DNA of 64,000 nucleotides from Candidatus Scotarchaeum otlingeri (GCA_002011075.2 MTMA02000006.1:1356599-1420598), one strand, 5' to 3'; shown: positions 48,076 to 57,575, numbered from the stretch's first letter. Numbers and translations are program-made. Notes: a model not told the origin generated them from the sequence alone.

Positions 48076-49458
48076 GTGAAAATATATAATACGTTAACTA
48101 GAAGAAAAGAAGAGTTCAAACCACTAAGAAATAAGGAAATTAATATATATGTTTGCGGACCCACTGTATACGATAAATCTCATATTGGCCACTTCAAGAC
48201 CTTTACAGTCTTCGACTTCTTAATTAGATATCTAAAAGAGAAGGGCTATACAGTTAGATATGTACTCAATATTACCGATGTTGACGATAAGATAATTGAG
48301 AGAGCTAGAGAAAAAGGTCTAAGTATAGACGAGTATACTAAGCCATACATTGAAAGTTTCATCCAAGATATGGAGGCGCTTAAGATAATTCCCCCAGATT
48401 ACATGCCTAAAGCTACGGAACATATTACCGAGATAATAGAGGTTATAAATAAACTGATTACAAAGGGATATGCATATCAAGGGGATGGAAGCGTATACTA
48501 TAGTGTGAGGAAATTCGAAAAATATGGAAAATTGTCTCGGATCGATATTAAAGAAATAAGCGCCGAACCTGGTGAGGGAAAATTAGATAAAGCCGATTTC
48601 GCCTTATGGAAGGAGCATAAACCTGGAGAACCTTATTGGGAAGCACCATGGGGCAAAGGCAGACCTGGCTGGCATATAGAATGTAGTGTCATGTCTATGA
48701 AATATCTGGGTGAAACCATAGATATCCATGGAGGAGGAGCCGACTTAATTTTCCCCCATCATGAGAATGAAATCGCTCAATCCGAAGCCCTTACAGGAAA
48801 AAAGTTTGTGAGATACTGGATTCATGTAGGTACGCTTAATCTCAAGATGGAGAAAATGTCCAAATCTCTAGGAAATATAATTTGGATAAGTGAAGTCTTA
48901 AAAAAATATGAACCTGATGCACTTCGGTTATATTATTTCTCGCTTCATTACAGAAAACCAAATGACTTTGAATGGGAACAGTTAGACGCTGCGAGTAAGA
49001 ATCTAAGAAGAATAAGAAATACTTATGCCATGTTAATAGAAAAAATGGAGGCCTCAAGGTATAATGAAGATGTTGCTCAGATAGATAAAGTTAAAGAGTT
49101 TAGGTCAACGTTTATAAATGCTCTAGAAGATGATTTTAATACACCTAGGGCGTTAGCGTCAATTCAAGAATTTATACGGTGGTTAAATAATTACTTGACT
49201 CAGGAAACTGATAAGAAAACCTTAGAAGCCGCCAAATCTCTATTTGAGCTATTTTTCAGGATCACAGGTATTGAGCCGTCTAAAAAAACTGTAGAAAAAG
49301 AGGTAGAACCCTTTATAAGATTACTCATCGAGGTAAGAAAAAGGCTTAGAGAAAAAAGGGAATATGAATTAGCGGATTACATTAGGAATGAGCTAAAGGA
49401 CCTAGGAGTCATCTTGGAGGATGTCGGCAAGGAAACCAGGTATAGAATAATCGAATGA
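48076..49458 (+). CDS. cysS: Cysteinyl-tRNA synthetase
   Basis: Class I synthetase charging tRNA-Cys. The 460 residues have the Zn ligand and HIGH motifs in YVCGPTVYDKSHIGHFKTF, WHIECSVMSMKYLG, PHHENEIAQSEAL and KMSKSLGN, plus a C-terminal DALR-like helical domain. GTG start at 48076. Length is normal. Its 3' end overlaps a small leftward gene. Confidence 0.97.
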   Translation: MKIYNTLTRRKEEFKPLRNKEINIYVCGPTVYDKSHIGHFKTFTVFDFLIRYLKEKGYTVRYVLNITDVDDKIIERAREKGLSIDEYTKPYIESFIQDMEALKIIPPDYMPKATEHITEIIEVINKLITKGYAYQGDGSVYYSVRKFEKYGKLSRIDIKEISAEPGEGKLDKADFALWKEHKPGEPYWEAPWGKGRPGWHIECSVMSMKYLGETIDIHGGGADLIFPHHENEIAQSEALTGKKFVRYWIHVGTLNLKMEKMSKSLGNIIWISEVLKKYEPDALRLYYFSLHYRKPNDFEWEQLDAASKNLRRIRNTYAMLIEKMEASRYNEDVAQIDKVKEFRSTFINALEDDFNTPRALASIQEFIRWLNNYLTQETDKKTLEAAKSLFELFFRITGIEPSKKTVEKEVEPFIRLLIEVRKRLREKREYELADYIRNELKDLGVILEDVGKETRYRIIE

Positions 49459-49740
49459 AAGCATACTTTCATAACCCAAAGTAACAGTTTTTATGGAAGT
49501 ATTCATATTCAAACACTTATGTTTACATAGGAGATTAAAATGCGACCTCAATAAGGATATAGCTTGTAAATCATTGTTATCTAATGAATATAAAAGGAGA
49601 TCTATAAGATGAATAATCCAGTCCTCTAACAACTGATCTTCAAGATCTAATTCACATATAATTTTTTGTGATAGCTCTTCATCCATTAGAATATATTTCA
49701 GGATTAACATCTTCAGCTTAATATGCGAATCGACAGTCAT
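49402..49740 (-). CDS. Hypothetical protein overlapping the cysS end
   Basis: Unrecognised 112-residue helical, Leu-rich protein (LMDEELSQKIICELDLEDQLLEDWIIHLIDLLLYSL) with two nearby Cys (LLCKHKCLNM). It overlaps the 3' end of cysS by 57 bases on the other strand, so part of it may be spurious, but the non-overlapping frame has a coding look. It could be the first gene after a short gap from the deoxyhypusine synthase region. Confidence 0.5.
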   Translation of the reverse strand: MTVDSHIKLKMLILKYILMDEELSQKIICELDLEDQLLEDWIIHLIDLLLYSLDNNDLQAISLLRSHFNLLCKHKCLNMNTSIKTVTLGYESMLSFDYSIPGFLADILQDDS

Positions 49741-49795
49741 AGGGACCCAGCAAAGTTAAAGTATTATTTACATTTAAAAGCTCCCATAACTCAAT

Positions 49796-50731
49796 TCAAC
49801 TACCCAGTGCCTCATAAATAGCTCTAACGAGAATAGGGAGAAGAATCGTGGCTTCGCCCCATACCGAGACATCCTTACCTTCTTTCTTTATCTTACCCCA
49901 TGAGACAGCTTCACTGAGTCTAGCGCCGCTTAAACTACCATCAAATTCGATGGCTGTAGTAATTTGAACAGCATAATCTAATCCTCCTCTAAACTGATTC
50001 CACCATAATACATGATGTTTAGAAATCCCTCCGCCGATTATTAAGGCCGCTGTTTTCTTAGCCTCAAACACGATGTCACTAAGTAGAGACTCGTCTCTAT
50101 TTAGATTAATATAAAAATCTTTATGGGTTTGTTGAAAAATCCATATTTGACTACCTACGGCGCCATCATATGGACCCGGGATAATCACGGGTATTTTCCT
50201 TAGATATGCTTGTCCGAGTATCGACTCCTCTCCCAACCTCTTCCCTATTTCCCATGACAGCTCGTAAGTTGATATTTCAGATACTCCGTTTTCCCATATT
50301 TCATTCAGGATAATACTCATTTTTTCCTCTATCAGAACGCCATAATCTTTTCTGGGCACAAATATGTTTCCAAGTCTATGTATATCCCTATCCACTAGCT
50401 TCCGATCGTCCTCATAGAATGTACCGATATAGTATTTTCCATAGGTCCTAGCCAGATCATGATCCCAAGTTCCACAGGTTGTTACAATTATGTCGATCCA
50501 GCCCAGCCTGATCATATCTCTAATTATGCCTCTTAAACCAGTTGCAACGATATCAGCAGGGAAACTCATAAAGAAAGTTACTTCGGTATCGGCTATAGCC
50601 TCTGCAAGTATCTCATAGGCTAGATATAATTCTCGAGCCATGAAACCACCCATAATATCATAGTTTTCTAGTAAGTTCTTCATTGTGGATAGGTCATCTA
50701 TTTTAATGTCCTTAACAGGTTTTTCAGACAT
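49796..50731 (-). CDS. dys: Deoxyhypusine synthase
   Basis: Transfers the aminobutyl group of spermidine to a Lys of aIF5A, using NAD. The 311 residues show MGGFMARELYLAYEIL, FMSFPADIVATGLRGIIRDMI, VTTCGTWDHDLAR and GGGISKHHVLWWNQFRGG, with the region around the catalytic Lys in AVSWGKI. The track start at 50767 is replaced by ATG 50731, which follows GGTGT and gives MSEKPVKDIK. A spermidine-type importer operon lies 2.7 kb away. Confidence 0.95.
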   Translation of the reverse strand: MSEKPVKDIKIDDLSTMKNLLENYDIMGGFMARELYLAYEILAEAIADTEVTFFMSFPADIVATGLRGIIRDMIRLGWIDIIVTTCGTWDHDLARTYGKYYIGTFYEDDRKLVDRDIHRLGNIFVPRKDYGVLIEEKMSIILNEIWENGVSEISTYELSWEIGKRLGEESILGQAYLRKIPVIIPGPYDGAVGSQIWIFQQTHKDFYINLNRDESLLSDIVFEAKKTAALIIGGGISKHHVLWWNQFRGGLDYAVQITTAIEFDGSLSGARLSEAVSWGKIKKEGKDVSVWGEATILLPILVRAIYEALGS

Positions 50732-50802
50732 ATGTTTTACACCATATACACATCTAATTTTAATCAATATTCTTAATTAATATAATAATTGGTGGATTTA
50801 CA

Positions 50803-51483
50803 GTGATATCTTTGTCGATTGATGCACGTATGTCTAGAGAATTGTCTCCATATCTTGTATATCTTGTTATCAAGGATGTAAATGTCAGAGAAACCGATCC
50901 TATACAAAGGGTAGATATGAGAGAGTTAGAAGATCAGATAAGAGATAAATATAAAGATATAAGTCGATTGTTATCAGATCCTATAGTAAGAGCCTATAGA
51001 GACTTCTATTGGCGAATAGGAATAGACCCCACTAAACAAAGGCCTAGTGGCGAGGCGCTAGTACGAAGGATATTAAGAGGCAAAAGCATACCTACTATAA
51101 ATAATGTAGTTGACAGTGGAAATATGGCGAGTGCAGAGACCCTGGTGGCAATCGGACTGTATGATATAGATAAACTAGCCGGAAAAGAGCTTATTCTAAG
51201 ATATTCTGTACCAAATGAAATCTTCCATCCCATAGGTGGTGACGAATACTATCTCAATGGTGAGCCAGTCTTAGCCGATAATGCAAGACCTATACATATA
51301 TTTCCGCATAGAGACTGTGATGAAACCAAGATCTCTATGGATACAAGTAGCGTTCTGATAGTTGGATGTGGTGTACCAAAGCTCCCTATAACAAAAGTTG
51401 TAGAGGCAGTAAATACCACTAAGAACTATATATTAAAATACGCTGGAGGACTCGTTTGGGAAGATATAAAGAAAGTTCTATAA
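50803..51483 (+). CDS. Stand-alone B3/4 (phenylalanyl-tRNA synthetase editing-like) domain protein
   Basis: The 226-residue protein carries the B3/4 domain of PheRS beta: RAYRDFYWRIGIDPTKQRPSGEALVRRIL, PTINNVVDSGNMASAETLVAIGLYD and ADNARPIHIFPHRDCDETKIS. In the synthetase this domain removes misacylated tyrosine; free versions are thought to edit or have related uses. The start (ATG or GTG in GTGATATCTTTG) is near 50803. Divergent from dys. Confidence 0.88.
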   Translation: MISLSIDARMSRELSPYLVYLVIKDVNVRETDPIQRVDMRELEDQIRDKYKDISRLLSDPIVRAYRDFYWRIGIDPTKQRPSGEALVRRILRGKSIPTINNVVDSGNMASAETLVAIGLYDIDKLAGKELILRYSVPNEIFHPIGGDEYYLNGEPVLADNARPIHIFPHRDCDETKISMDTSSVLIVGCGVPKLPITKVVEAVNTTKNYILKYAGGLVWEDIKKVL

Positions 51484-51539
51484 CATCGACGGCCCGAAAT
51501 GAATTCAAAACCGGATTAATATAAATTGAAGAAGATAAA

Positions 51540-51617
51540 TTCTATCATTCTGATGAAGTTAAGTTAACAAGAGAGTAAGAAGCACCCATTAATATCAATC
51601 TGAGGAGGATTATAGAA
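51540..51617 (+). ncRNA. Weak C/D box sRNA candidate between convergent genes
   Basis: CTGATGA (51550-51556) and CTGA (51600-51603) are flanked by TTCTAT (51540-51545) and ATAGAA (51612-51617), which can pair as a terminal stem. The inner D' and C' boxes are not clear and the flanking stem is not directly next to the boxes, so this is only a candidate. Confidence 0.2.
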
Positions 51618-52734
51618 AAACTAAGCTTCTATTTGAATTTGATAGGACCTCGCAGCCGCTCTTAGTAACAAGTATATCTTCCTCGATTCTAACGCCTCCT
51701 TTGTTAGGAATATATATTCCTGGTTCAACAGTCAATACCATTCCTGCTCGTAATACTGTCTTATCTGTTTTAGACAATCTGGGTGGTTCATGGACATTTA
51801 GCCCAATTCCATGTCCAGTAGAGTGAATAAAGTATTTCCCATATCGATATTTATTGATAATCTTTCTAGCTACCTTATCGACCTCTAACGCGGGGATGCC
51901 CTCCTTAACAGTTGATATAGCGTTTTCCAACGCTTCAAGCACTATTTTATAGATCTTTATCAGCTCTTTGTCAGGGGTCCCTAAAAAAACCGTGCGGGTG
52001 ATGTCTCCATAATACCCGTTATATGATGCTACAAAATCGAGAGTTATAGCTTCGCCTTTCCTAATCTTTTTATCGGTTGCCCTACCATGTGGTAGTGCGG
52101 ATCTTTCCCCCGAAGCAACTATTAAGAATTCATATATTTTTTCGGCGCCTTTTTTCTTCATATAATATTCGGCTTCGACGGCCAATTCACTCTCAGTTAT
52201 ACCTTCTGAGATAAGTTCTATGGCATAAGAGACGCCTGATTCAGTAATCTCAATAGACTTACGCATAATGTCTTGTTCCCATTTAGATTTTATGATTCGA
52301 GAGTCAGTTATCACATCATCTGCATTAACGATTTTGTAGCCCCTTAATTTGCGTCGAATAACCGTATAACTTTTATGGGTCACTTCGCTAAAGGGAATAC
52401 CTATTACTGCTTTTTCACCGGTCAACTTATGCATTAGAATCGGAAGGGCTTGATAAATACTACGTGCTTTTATTACATCTCTATCGGTTTTTGAATAGGG
52501 ATTATAACTATATACAGTATCTACCCATGTTACATCGCTAGCCCTTTCTTTCTCCAATATACTGCATAAGACGCCTGTAGAGCCTTCTTTAGTTATATAT
52601 GCCATAGCATAGTCAACTGGTTCTCCAGCGATATACCTGATATTTTGGGGGGATGATACGATTAGAATGTCGATATCCTTTTTCTCCATATTAGCAATAA
52701 GATTTTTTAGGCGGAATTCATCTCTATGCTTCAT
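51610..52734 (-). CDS. pepQ: Xaa-Pro dipeptidase (M24 family)
   Basis: Cleaves X-Pro dipeptides with a two-metal site. The 374 residues show the creatinase N-domain (about 1-115) and the pita-bread domain with metal ligands in LDFVASYNGYYGDITRTVF, HSTGHGIGLNVHEPP, EPGIYIP and RIEEDILV. The promoter CCGAAACTATATAAAAA (about 52767-52783) puts the transcription start near 52747, so the track ATG at 52755 is too early and ATG 52734 (MKHRDEFRL) is chosen. Confidence 0.93.
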   Translation of the reverse strand: MKHRDEFRLKNLIANMEKKDIDILIVSSPQNIRYIAGEPVDYAMAYITKEGSTGVLCSILEKERASDVTWVDTVYSYNPYSKTDRDVIKARSIYQALPILMHKLTGEKAVIGIPFSEVTHKSYTVIRRKLRGYKIVNADDVITDSRIIKSKWEQDIMRKSIEITESGVSYAIELISEGITESELAVEAEYYMKKKGAEKIYEFLIVASGERSALPHGRATDKKIRKGEAITLDFVASYNGYYGDITRTVFLGTPDKELIKIYKIVLEALENAISTVKEGIPALEVDKVARKIINKYRYGKYFIHSTGHGIGLNVHEPPRLSKTDKTVLRAGMVLTVEPGIYIPNKGGVRIEEDILVTKSGCEVLSNSNRSLVFL

Positions 52735-52793
52735 AAAGATTAGATATAAAAACATCTTTAATAGAATTTTTATATAGTTTCGGTGATTTGTAA

Positions 52794-53090
52794 TTGAATA
52801 TCAGAGAATTTCAGCAGCATATTTGGCATATATATGGACATCATGACTCTAAAAGAGGATTGTCAAAGACTTATAAATGGCTTCTTAGAGAAGTCGGGGA
52901 ATTGGGGCGTGCTATAGATAATAATGACATTCTTAATGCAAAAGAAGAGATCGCTGATGTACTGGCATGGCTTTCAAGTGTGGCTAAGTTATTGGCTATT
53001 GATATGGAAACTGTAGCCATAGAAAGATATGGTTCTGGATGCCCTAAATGTAAATCTATCCCATGTAAATGTACTTATAGGGAAAAATAG
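52794..53090 (+). CDS. MazG-type nucleotide pyrophosphohydrolase with Cys tail
   Basis: The 98-residue protein has the MazG helical core with metal-binding acidic residues: KWLLREVGELGRAIDN and AKEEIADVLAWLSSVA. It hydrolyses NTPs or dNTPs to monophosphates, for example to clean damaged nucleotides. The C-terminal tail CPKCKSIPCKC adds four Cys, a likely small metal site. TTG start after GGTGAT, which itself lies in the promoter of the divergent pepQ. Confidence 0.88.
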   Translation: MNIREFQQHIWHIYGHHDSKRGLSKTYKWLLREVGELGRAIDNNDILNAKEEIADVLAWLSSVAKLLAIDMETVAIERYGSGCPKCKSIPCKCTYREK

Positions 53091-53098
53091 TGTCGGGG

Positions 53099-54451
53099 TC
53101 AAAAGCCCGTCGTTATATTTACATTCTCTATCGCTATGTATGGAGTATAAGAGGGGAACGGTGTATCCCACCATTTGATCCAATATCTTTTCTTGGTTAA
53201 TCCACGTGTTCTCTGGAATATATTTATTATGTTATCGCTAAGTCGCGCACCCTTGAATCCACTTTTAAACTCGCCATTCTCAATATAGATACCTATATCT
53301 CTCTGTAGGGTCGAGAATTCACCTAACCTATAGTTCTGAAAACGAGTATACCATACATTAGTTATTAATATACCATTACTAACTTCTTTAGCCAGCTCTT
53401 CTAATGAAGAAAAGTCACCCTTACCTACTATTAGTGAATGGGCAGATGGAGCAATTATTCCAGCGTGTCCAGTGCTCTCTACATTATATTTTTTAGCTGT
53501 CGTAGTATTATGAAGATATGTTTTCAATACCCCATTTTCAACAACTACCGTCTTAACAGTAGGAGTTCCTTCATCATCAAATGGAGTTGCCGCGGGATTA
53601 CCCTTCATGGTAGGGTCGTCGATCAACGTTAGCTTATCTGAGACAACTTTTTCATCGAGTTTACCAGTAAACGGCGATATACCAGTGTCTACAGTATAAG
53701 CAGACGCAAATCTCATATGCCAACCTAGAAGATTAGCTGAAACGATGGGGGAAATAATTACATTGTATTTACCCGGAGTAATAATCTTTACATTGTTCAA
53801 GTTACTTAATGCAAGGCCTAATTCTTCACCTATCTTTTTAAAGGGGATAGCATCTAGCTTGGTTGATATAGCACTCATCTGATAACTAATATCTTTTTCC
53901 TTGAATCCTCTCATGTTAAAGGAGATAATAGTCTTCTTAAACTCTCCATTTCGCCCCCCACTAGTTTTCAATACAGTTTTTACCCCTGATAAAACCAGTG
54001 TTCCAGCTACACGTTTAACTTTATTGTCCAATGCCGAGTTTATAGAGGCCTCTAGTTTATCAACAGCTTTATTTATATCAAGAGACTTAGAATCGAATAT
54101 ACCCAATGGCTCTTTATAATCAACAGCTTTATCCGGGAGAGGCGTATAATCATTATATTCTGGCAATTCTCCTATAGATCGTAGAACCTTATTTAGTTGC
54201 TCTGTAATTTTTTCTTCTTCAATCACATTAATAGCTGTTAAGGTTCTCCTCTTATTTGCTCCAACATATATATGCATTACGGAGTCGTCATATGACTTGA
54301 CTGTAGCTAAGCTATTATTATAAAATCTGAGAATAACTCTATACGTTCTTAATCCCTTTATCGCTATATCCTCCGCTCCATTATCAGATAAATATTTATA
54401 TGCCCGATTCATCAAGTCCTCCAAAAATATTGTAGACAAATTAATAGACAT
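53099..54451 (-). CDS. tldE: TldE/PmbA-family protein
   Basis: The 450-residue protein is the partner of TldD in a metallopeptidase that processes small peptides. Family features: VDTGISPFTGKLDEKV, NPAATPFDDEGTPTVKT, LHNTTTAKKYNVESTGHAG. As usual for TldE it lacks the HExxxH zinc motif of TldD. It follows tldD after 5 bases. Confidence 0.93.
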   Translation of the reverse strand: MSINLSTIFLEDLMNRAYKYLSDNGAEDIAIKGLRTYRVILRFYNNSLATVKSYDDSVMHIYVGANKRRTLTAINVIEEEKITEQLNKVLRSIGELPEYNDYTPLPDKAVDYKEPLGIFDSKSLDINKAVDKLEASINSALDNKVKRVAGTLVLSGVKTVLKTSGGRNGEFKKTIISFNMRGFKEKDISYQMSAISTKLDAIPFKKIGEELGLALSNLNNVKIITPGKYNVIISPIVSANLLGWHMRFASAYTVDTGISPFTGKLDEKVVSDKLTLIDDPTMKGNPAATPFDDEGTPTVKTVVVENGVLKTYLHNTTTAKKYNVESTGHAGIIAPSAHSLIVGKGDFSSLEELAKEVSNGILITNVWYTRFQNYRLGEFSTLQRDIGIYIENGEFKSGFKGARLSDNIINIFQRTRGLTKKRYWIKWWDTPFPSYTPYIAIENVNITTGF

Positions 54452-54456
54452 CTTTA

Positions 54457-55896
54457 TTACCTCCTTCTAATATTTATATTTCTAAACCTAAGGTGGGGGC
54501 CTCCTAGCCATACGGGCATGGGCTGAGTAGGATCGCCTTTTCCACAGGTCCCCCAATAAAACTTTAAGTCACGACCTCGGGCATCCAATTTGGCTAAGAA
54601 GTCATATGTCGATATCTCTATTACCGGGTTCTTTACAGGTCTCTTGATAGAGCCTTTTTCAATCAAATAAGCTTCTAATCCGGTATATCTCTGGTTTAAC
54701 CGCGTATCATCGATATTCCACTCCATAAATGTTTTAATGTATATTCCATGTTCGATATCTTCAATCAATTCATCTAACGTATAGTCGCCTGGCTCAAAGA
54801 ATGTATTAGCCATCCTAACTATAGGTTCTCTGTCATACGATAGGGCTCTAGCAGCACCATTGCTTTCCACCCCAAGATGCGAGGCAGTCTCCTTATTATG
54901 CAGAAATTCATTTATTACACCTTCCACTATTAATTCTCTCTTGCGTGCTTTAACGCCCTCATCATCATATAGGTAATATCCTCCTGAACCGGGTATGGTA
55001 GGATCGTCAGATACATATACTTCTGAGCTGCCTATCTGCTCCCCTATTTTTTCAGGTTCCATATATGACTCACCTGCCTGTGCTGCTTCTCTGCCCAATA
55101 TCATGTCTGCTTCAAAAGGATGACCTACTGATTCATGGGCAATGATTCCAGCAACTTCATTTCCCACTACTATGTCCATCTTTCCAGTGGGAGAGGAGAT
55201 GCCTTTATTTAATAGATAGTCAATCGATTTTGCTGTATCAAGGACTTCATCCTCAAAATGTAGGTTCTCTATATTTTCTAATCCTCCAGCGCCACCGACA
55301 GTATTAAATTTTTGAGCCAGCTCTCCTTTATTTATACCTGACAATAGATAGAATAGCCATGTACGTGGTATCTGAGATTTTATGAATGTACCTTCGCTAT
55401 TATAGATTATCTTTTCTTCTAGTAACCAGTTTAAGCTGAAGACACGGGCGGGAAACTTCACCTTGTATTCTCCGTTGACCAGATTCTTGTCAATACCCTT
55501 AAGAAAACTTATTTTATCTGATAAATCTCTGTTATACCATTTATTCTGCTCTGCTACAATATACTCCACCTCAAAAGACTCGTATTCCGAAAAGTTTATC
55601 GAATTTATAAATAGCTTTTTTGAGGCCTTAGCCATCTTGATAGCTCTATCAACAGCCTCAGTTAGACCCTTTTCAGTTAATATATTGGTCGATGTAAAGA
55701 CCAATGCACCGTCTAAAAGGATTCGTATTCCTACTCCCTCGCTTATATTTGAATTAACACCCTCAACTATACCATTTCTCAAGACAATATTTTCTTGTAT
55801 ACGTTTATGATACCGAAACTCAACAAAGTCGGCGTCCGATTCTAAGGCTCTGTCGATTACCAACCTAGAATGGTCCTCCGCGTCTATCATTTTCAT
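54457..55896 (-). CDS. tldD: TldD-family metallopeptidase subunit
   Basis: Catalytic subunit of the TldD/TldE peptidase. The 479 residues contain the zinc motif AGIIAHESVGHPFEADMI (HExxxH), PTIPGSGGYYLYDDEGVKARK and LHNKETASHLG. With tldE directly downstream it forms one operon. In archaea the complex probably trims short peptides. It diverges from a HAD phosphatase gene. Confidence 0.95.
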   Translation of the reverse strand: MKMIDAEDHSRLVIDRALESDADFVEFRYHKRIQENIVLRNGIVEGVNSNISEGVGIRILLDGALVFTSTNILTEKGLTEAVDRAIKMAKASKKLFINSINFSEYESFEVEYIVAEQNKWYNRDLSDKISFLKGIDKNLVNGEYKVKFPARVFSLNWLLEEKIIYNSEGTFIKSQIPRTWLFYLLSGINKGELAQKFNTVGGAGGLENIENLHFEDEVLDTAKSIDYLLNKGISSPTGKMDIVVGNEVAGIIAHESVGHPFEADMILGREAAQAGESYMEPEKIGEQIGSSEVYVSDDPTIPGSGGYYLYDDEGVKARKRELIVEGVINEFLHNKETASHLGVESNGAARALSYDREPIVRMANTFFEPGDYTLDELIEDIEHGIYIKTFMEWNIDDTRLNQRYTGLEAYLIEKGSIKRPVKNPVIEISTYDFLAKLDARGRDLKFYWGTCGKGDPTQPMPVWLGGPHLRFRNINIRRR

Positions 55897-55980
55897 ACAC
55901 CTAGAAAGTATTTCACTCTTTATTAATTCAAATCGTTAAATGAATAAATAAGTTTAATGATAAAAATCATTTGAATAGCG

Positions 55981-56616
55981 ATGAGTTATAAACTAATTGT
56001 CTTTGACATGGATGGTACATTGATAAAGCGGCCTAGTAGTTGGGAACGGCTTCACCAGTATTACAATACTCAAGACAAAGAAGAAAGATATTTAAAGGCA
56101 TATCTAAGGGGAGAGATAGATTATCGAGAATTTATGCGGAGAGATATTAGAACGTGGGGTAAAAAGCTACATATAAATGAGATAAAAAGAGTATTACTGT
56201 CCTATGAATTTATGGAAGGCGCCTATGAATTAGCTTCATTTTTGGCCAATAGAAAAATTACTAAGGGCATCATAACGGCGGGACTCGATATTGTGGCGGA
56301 CGATGTGACACGTAAACTGAATTTCGATTTTTATATTGCGAATGGATTTGAGGTTGATAATAACGGATATCTCACAGGGGAAGGCATATTAAGAGTGGAG
56401 CCCCTAAGGAAAGATGAGGCTATAAAGAATATAATGAAGATTTTGAACGTTAAGAAAGAAAACATCATTTCGGTCGGGGATGCTCATTATGATAAAGGGC
56501 TTTTTGATTACTCAAAGGTTAGCATAGGAGTAGGTGATGATAAACTAAGACCCTATGTTGATTATATAGCTAAAGATCTTAGGGATGTTCTGAGATATCT
56601 CAAGAAAATCCTTTAA
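55981..56616 (+). CDS. HAD-superfamily phosphatase (SerB-like)
   Basis: The 211-residue protein has HAD motif I LIVFDMDGTL (nucleophile Asp9, acid Asp11), motif II in KGIITAGLDIV, the motif III Lys in LRKDEAIKNIM and motif IV VGDAHYDKGLF. The cap resembles phosphoserine phosphatase-like enzymes, but the substrate is not clear. First of three rightward genes with a hypothetical protein and Taw3. Confidence 0.88.
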   Translation: MSYKLIVFDMDGTLIKRPSSWERLHQYYNTQDKEERYLKAYLRGEIDYREFMRRDIRTWGKKLHINEIKRVLLSYEFMEGAYELASFLANRKITKGIITAGLDIVADDVTRKLNFDFYIANGFEVDNNGYLTGEGILRVEPLRKDEAIKNIMKILNVKKENIISVGDAHYDKGLFDYSKVSIGVGDDKLRPYVDYIAKDLRDVLRYLKKIL

Positions 56617-56672
56617 CACCTCAAAGTATTTCATTATATATTTCTGTAGGACCGGTATAATTAATTTTTGAA

Positions 56673-56933
56673 ATGAGAGAATTTTTGGAAGTAGGAAACA
56701 TAGAAGAGTTCTATAGATTAGCGGATGATAAAGAGTTTATTCTACGGGTTGATCCCTTTCTAATGATTTTTCATTATGGACTTATATTTTATATTAACAT
56801 GGTTAAATTAGGTTCTGATGAACGCGGCAAATTGCTGAGTAGGCTTAAACATAAAATAGTTTATATTAGGGATGTAAAGTCAGAAAGAGGAATTCTTGAA
56901 TTTATACAGAAAGAACGTGCTCAGGAAAAATGA
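56673..56933 (+). CDS. Small hypothetical protein preceding Taw3
   Basis: Unrecognised 86-residue helical protein (MREFLEVGNIEEFYRLADD...; DPFLMIFHYGLIFYINMVKLG). Its stop overlaps the ATG of the Taw3 gene by 4 bases (ATGA), so the two are translationally coupled. It may be a partner in tRNA modification, by position only. Confidence 0.7.
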   Translation: MREFLEVGNIEEFYRLADDKEFILRVDPFLMIFHYGLIFYINMVKLGSDERGKLLSRLKHKIVYIRDVKSERGILEFIQKERAQEK

Positions 56934-57535
56934 TAGGTATTTATATCGATAAGAAGAGATGGAGGCAGAATAAGAAGAAGGCATTATATAAATTATCTAG
57001 AGATATTAGAAAGGGCAGAGTAGATAGAGAAATCATACCATTATTGAAAGCGATAAATGAATTGGATGATTTTTATACCTTAAGTAGTTGTTATGGCAGA
57101 GTTGTCTTAATGGAAATCGAAAATATAGGTGATAAATCTGCTGGTGAATTCTATAAAGCGTGGCACAGTCCTCCTCCAATTGATGAATTAATTAAAGAAG
57201 CATCCGAGTACCAGGGTGACAAAATGTTATGGCTTCTTATCCAAAGCACCATTCTCCACATCTCAACTCATGATTTAAATAAGGCTATTGAAATAAGGAA
57301 TCTAGCATTAGAAGCGGGGTACAAATATTCTAAGATACTGTCGATATCTCATAAAGGAATAGTTATTGAAGTGTTAGGCACAGAACGATTAGATATTCCA
57401 ATTTATATATATGGTAAAAAAATTTTAAATCTAGATTATTTATATTTTCTCCAAAATGTTATATATGAAATGTTCGATAGAATAGAAAATAGAAAAGAAC
57501 GATTTATCAATAAAATAATAAACCGAAAAATTTAA
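56930..57535 (+). CDS. taw3: tRNA wybutosine-synthesis methyltransferase Taw3/TYW3
   Basis: Methylates the tricyclic wyosine-type base at position 37 of tRNA-Phe. The 201-residue protein carries the TYW3 motif TLSSCYGRVVLMEIENIGDKS and AGEFYKAWHSPPPIDELI, with a later SHKGIVIEVLGTERLDIP segment. Length is typical. The hsp20 promoter overlaps its last codons. Confidence 0.9.
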   Translation: MIGIYIDKKRWRQNKKKALYKLSRDIRKGRVDREIIPLLKAINELDDFYTLSSCYGRVVLMEIENIGDKSAGEFYKAWHSPPPIDELIKEASEYQGDKMLWLLIQSTILHISTHDLNKAIEIRNLALEAGYKYSKILSISHKGIVIEVLGTERLDIPIYIYGKKILNLDYLYFLQNVIYEMFDRIENRKERFINKIINRKI

Positions 57536-57538
57536 AAA
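57523..57538 (+). promoter_or_regulatory. BRE/TATA promoter of hsp20
   Basis: CCGAAAAATTTAAAAA is a textbook archaeal BRE plus TATA box about 38 bases before the hsp20 ATG; GGGGTGAGGG (57563-57572) is its ribosome binding site. It overlaps the end of the Taw3 gene. Confidence 0.75.
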
Positions 57539-57575
57539 TAAGTAAATCAGAAAAATTATAATGGGGTGAGGGAAG

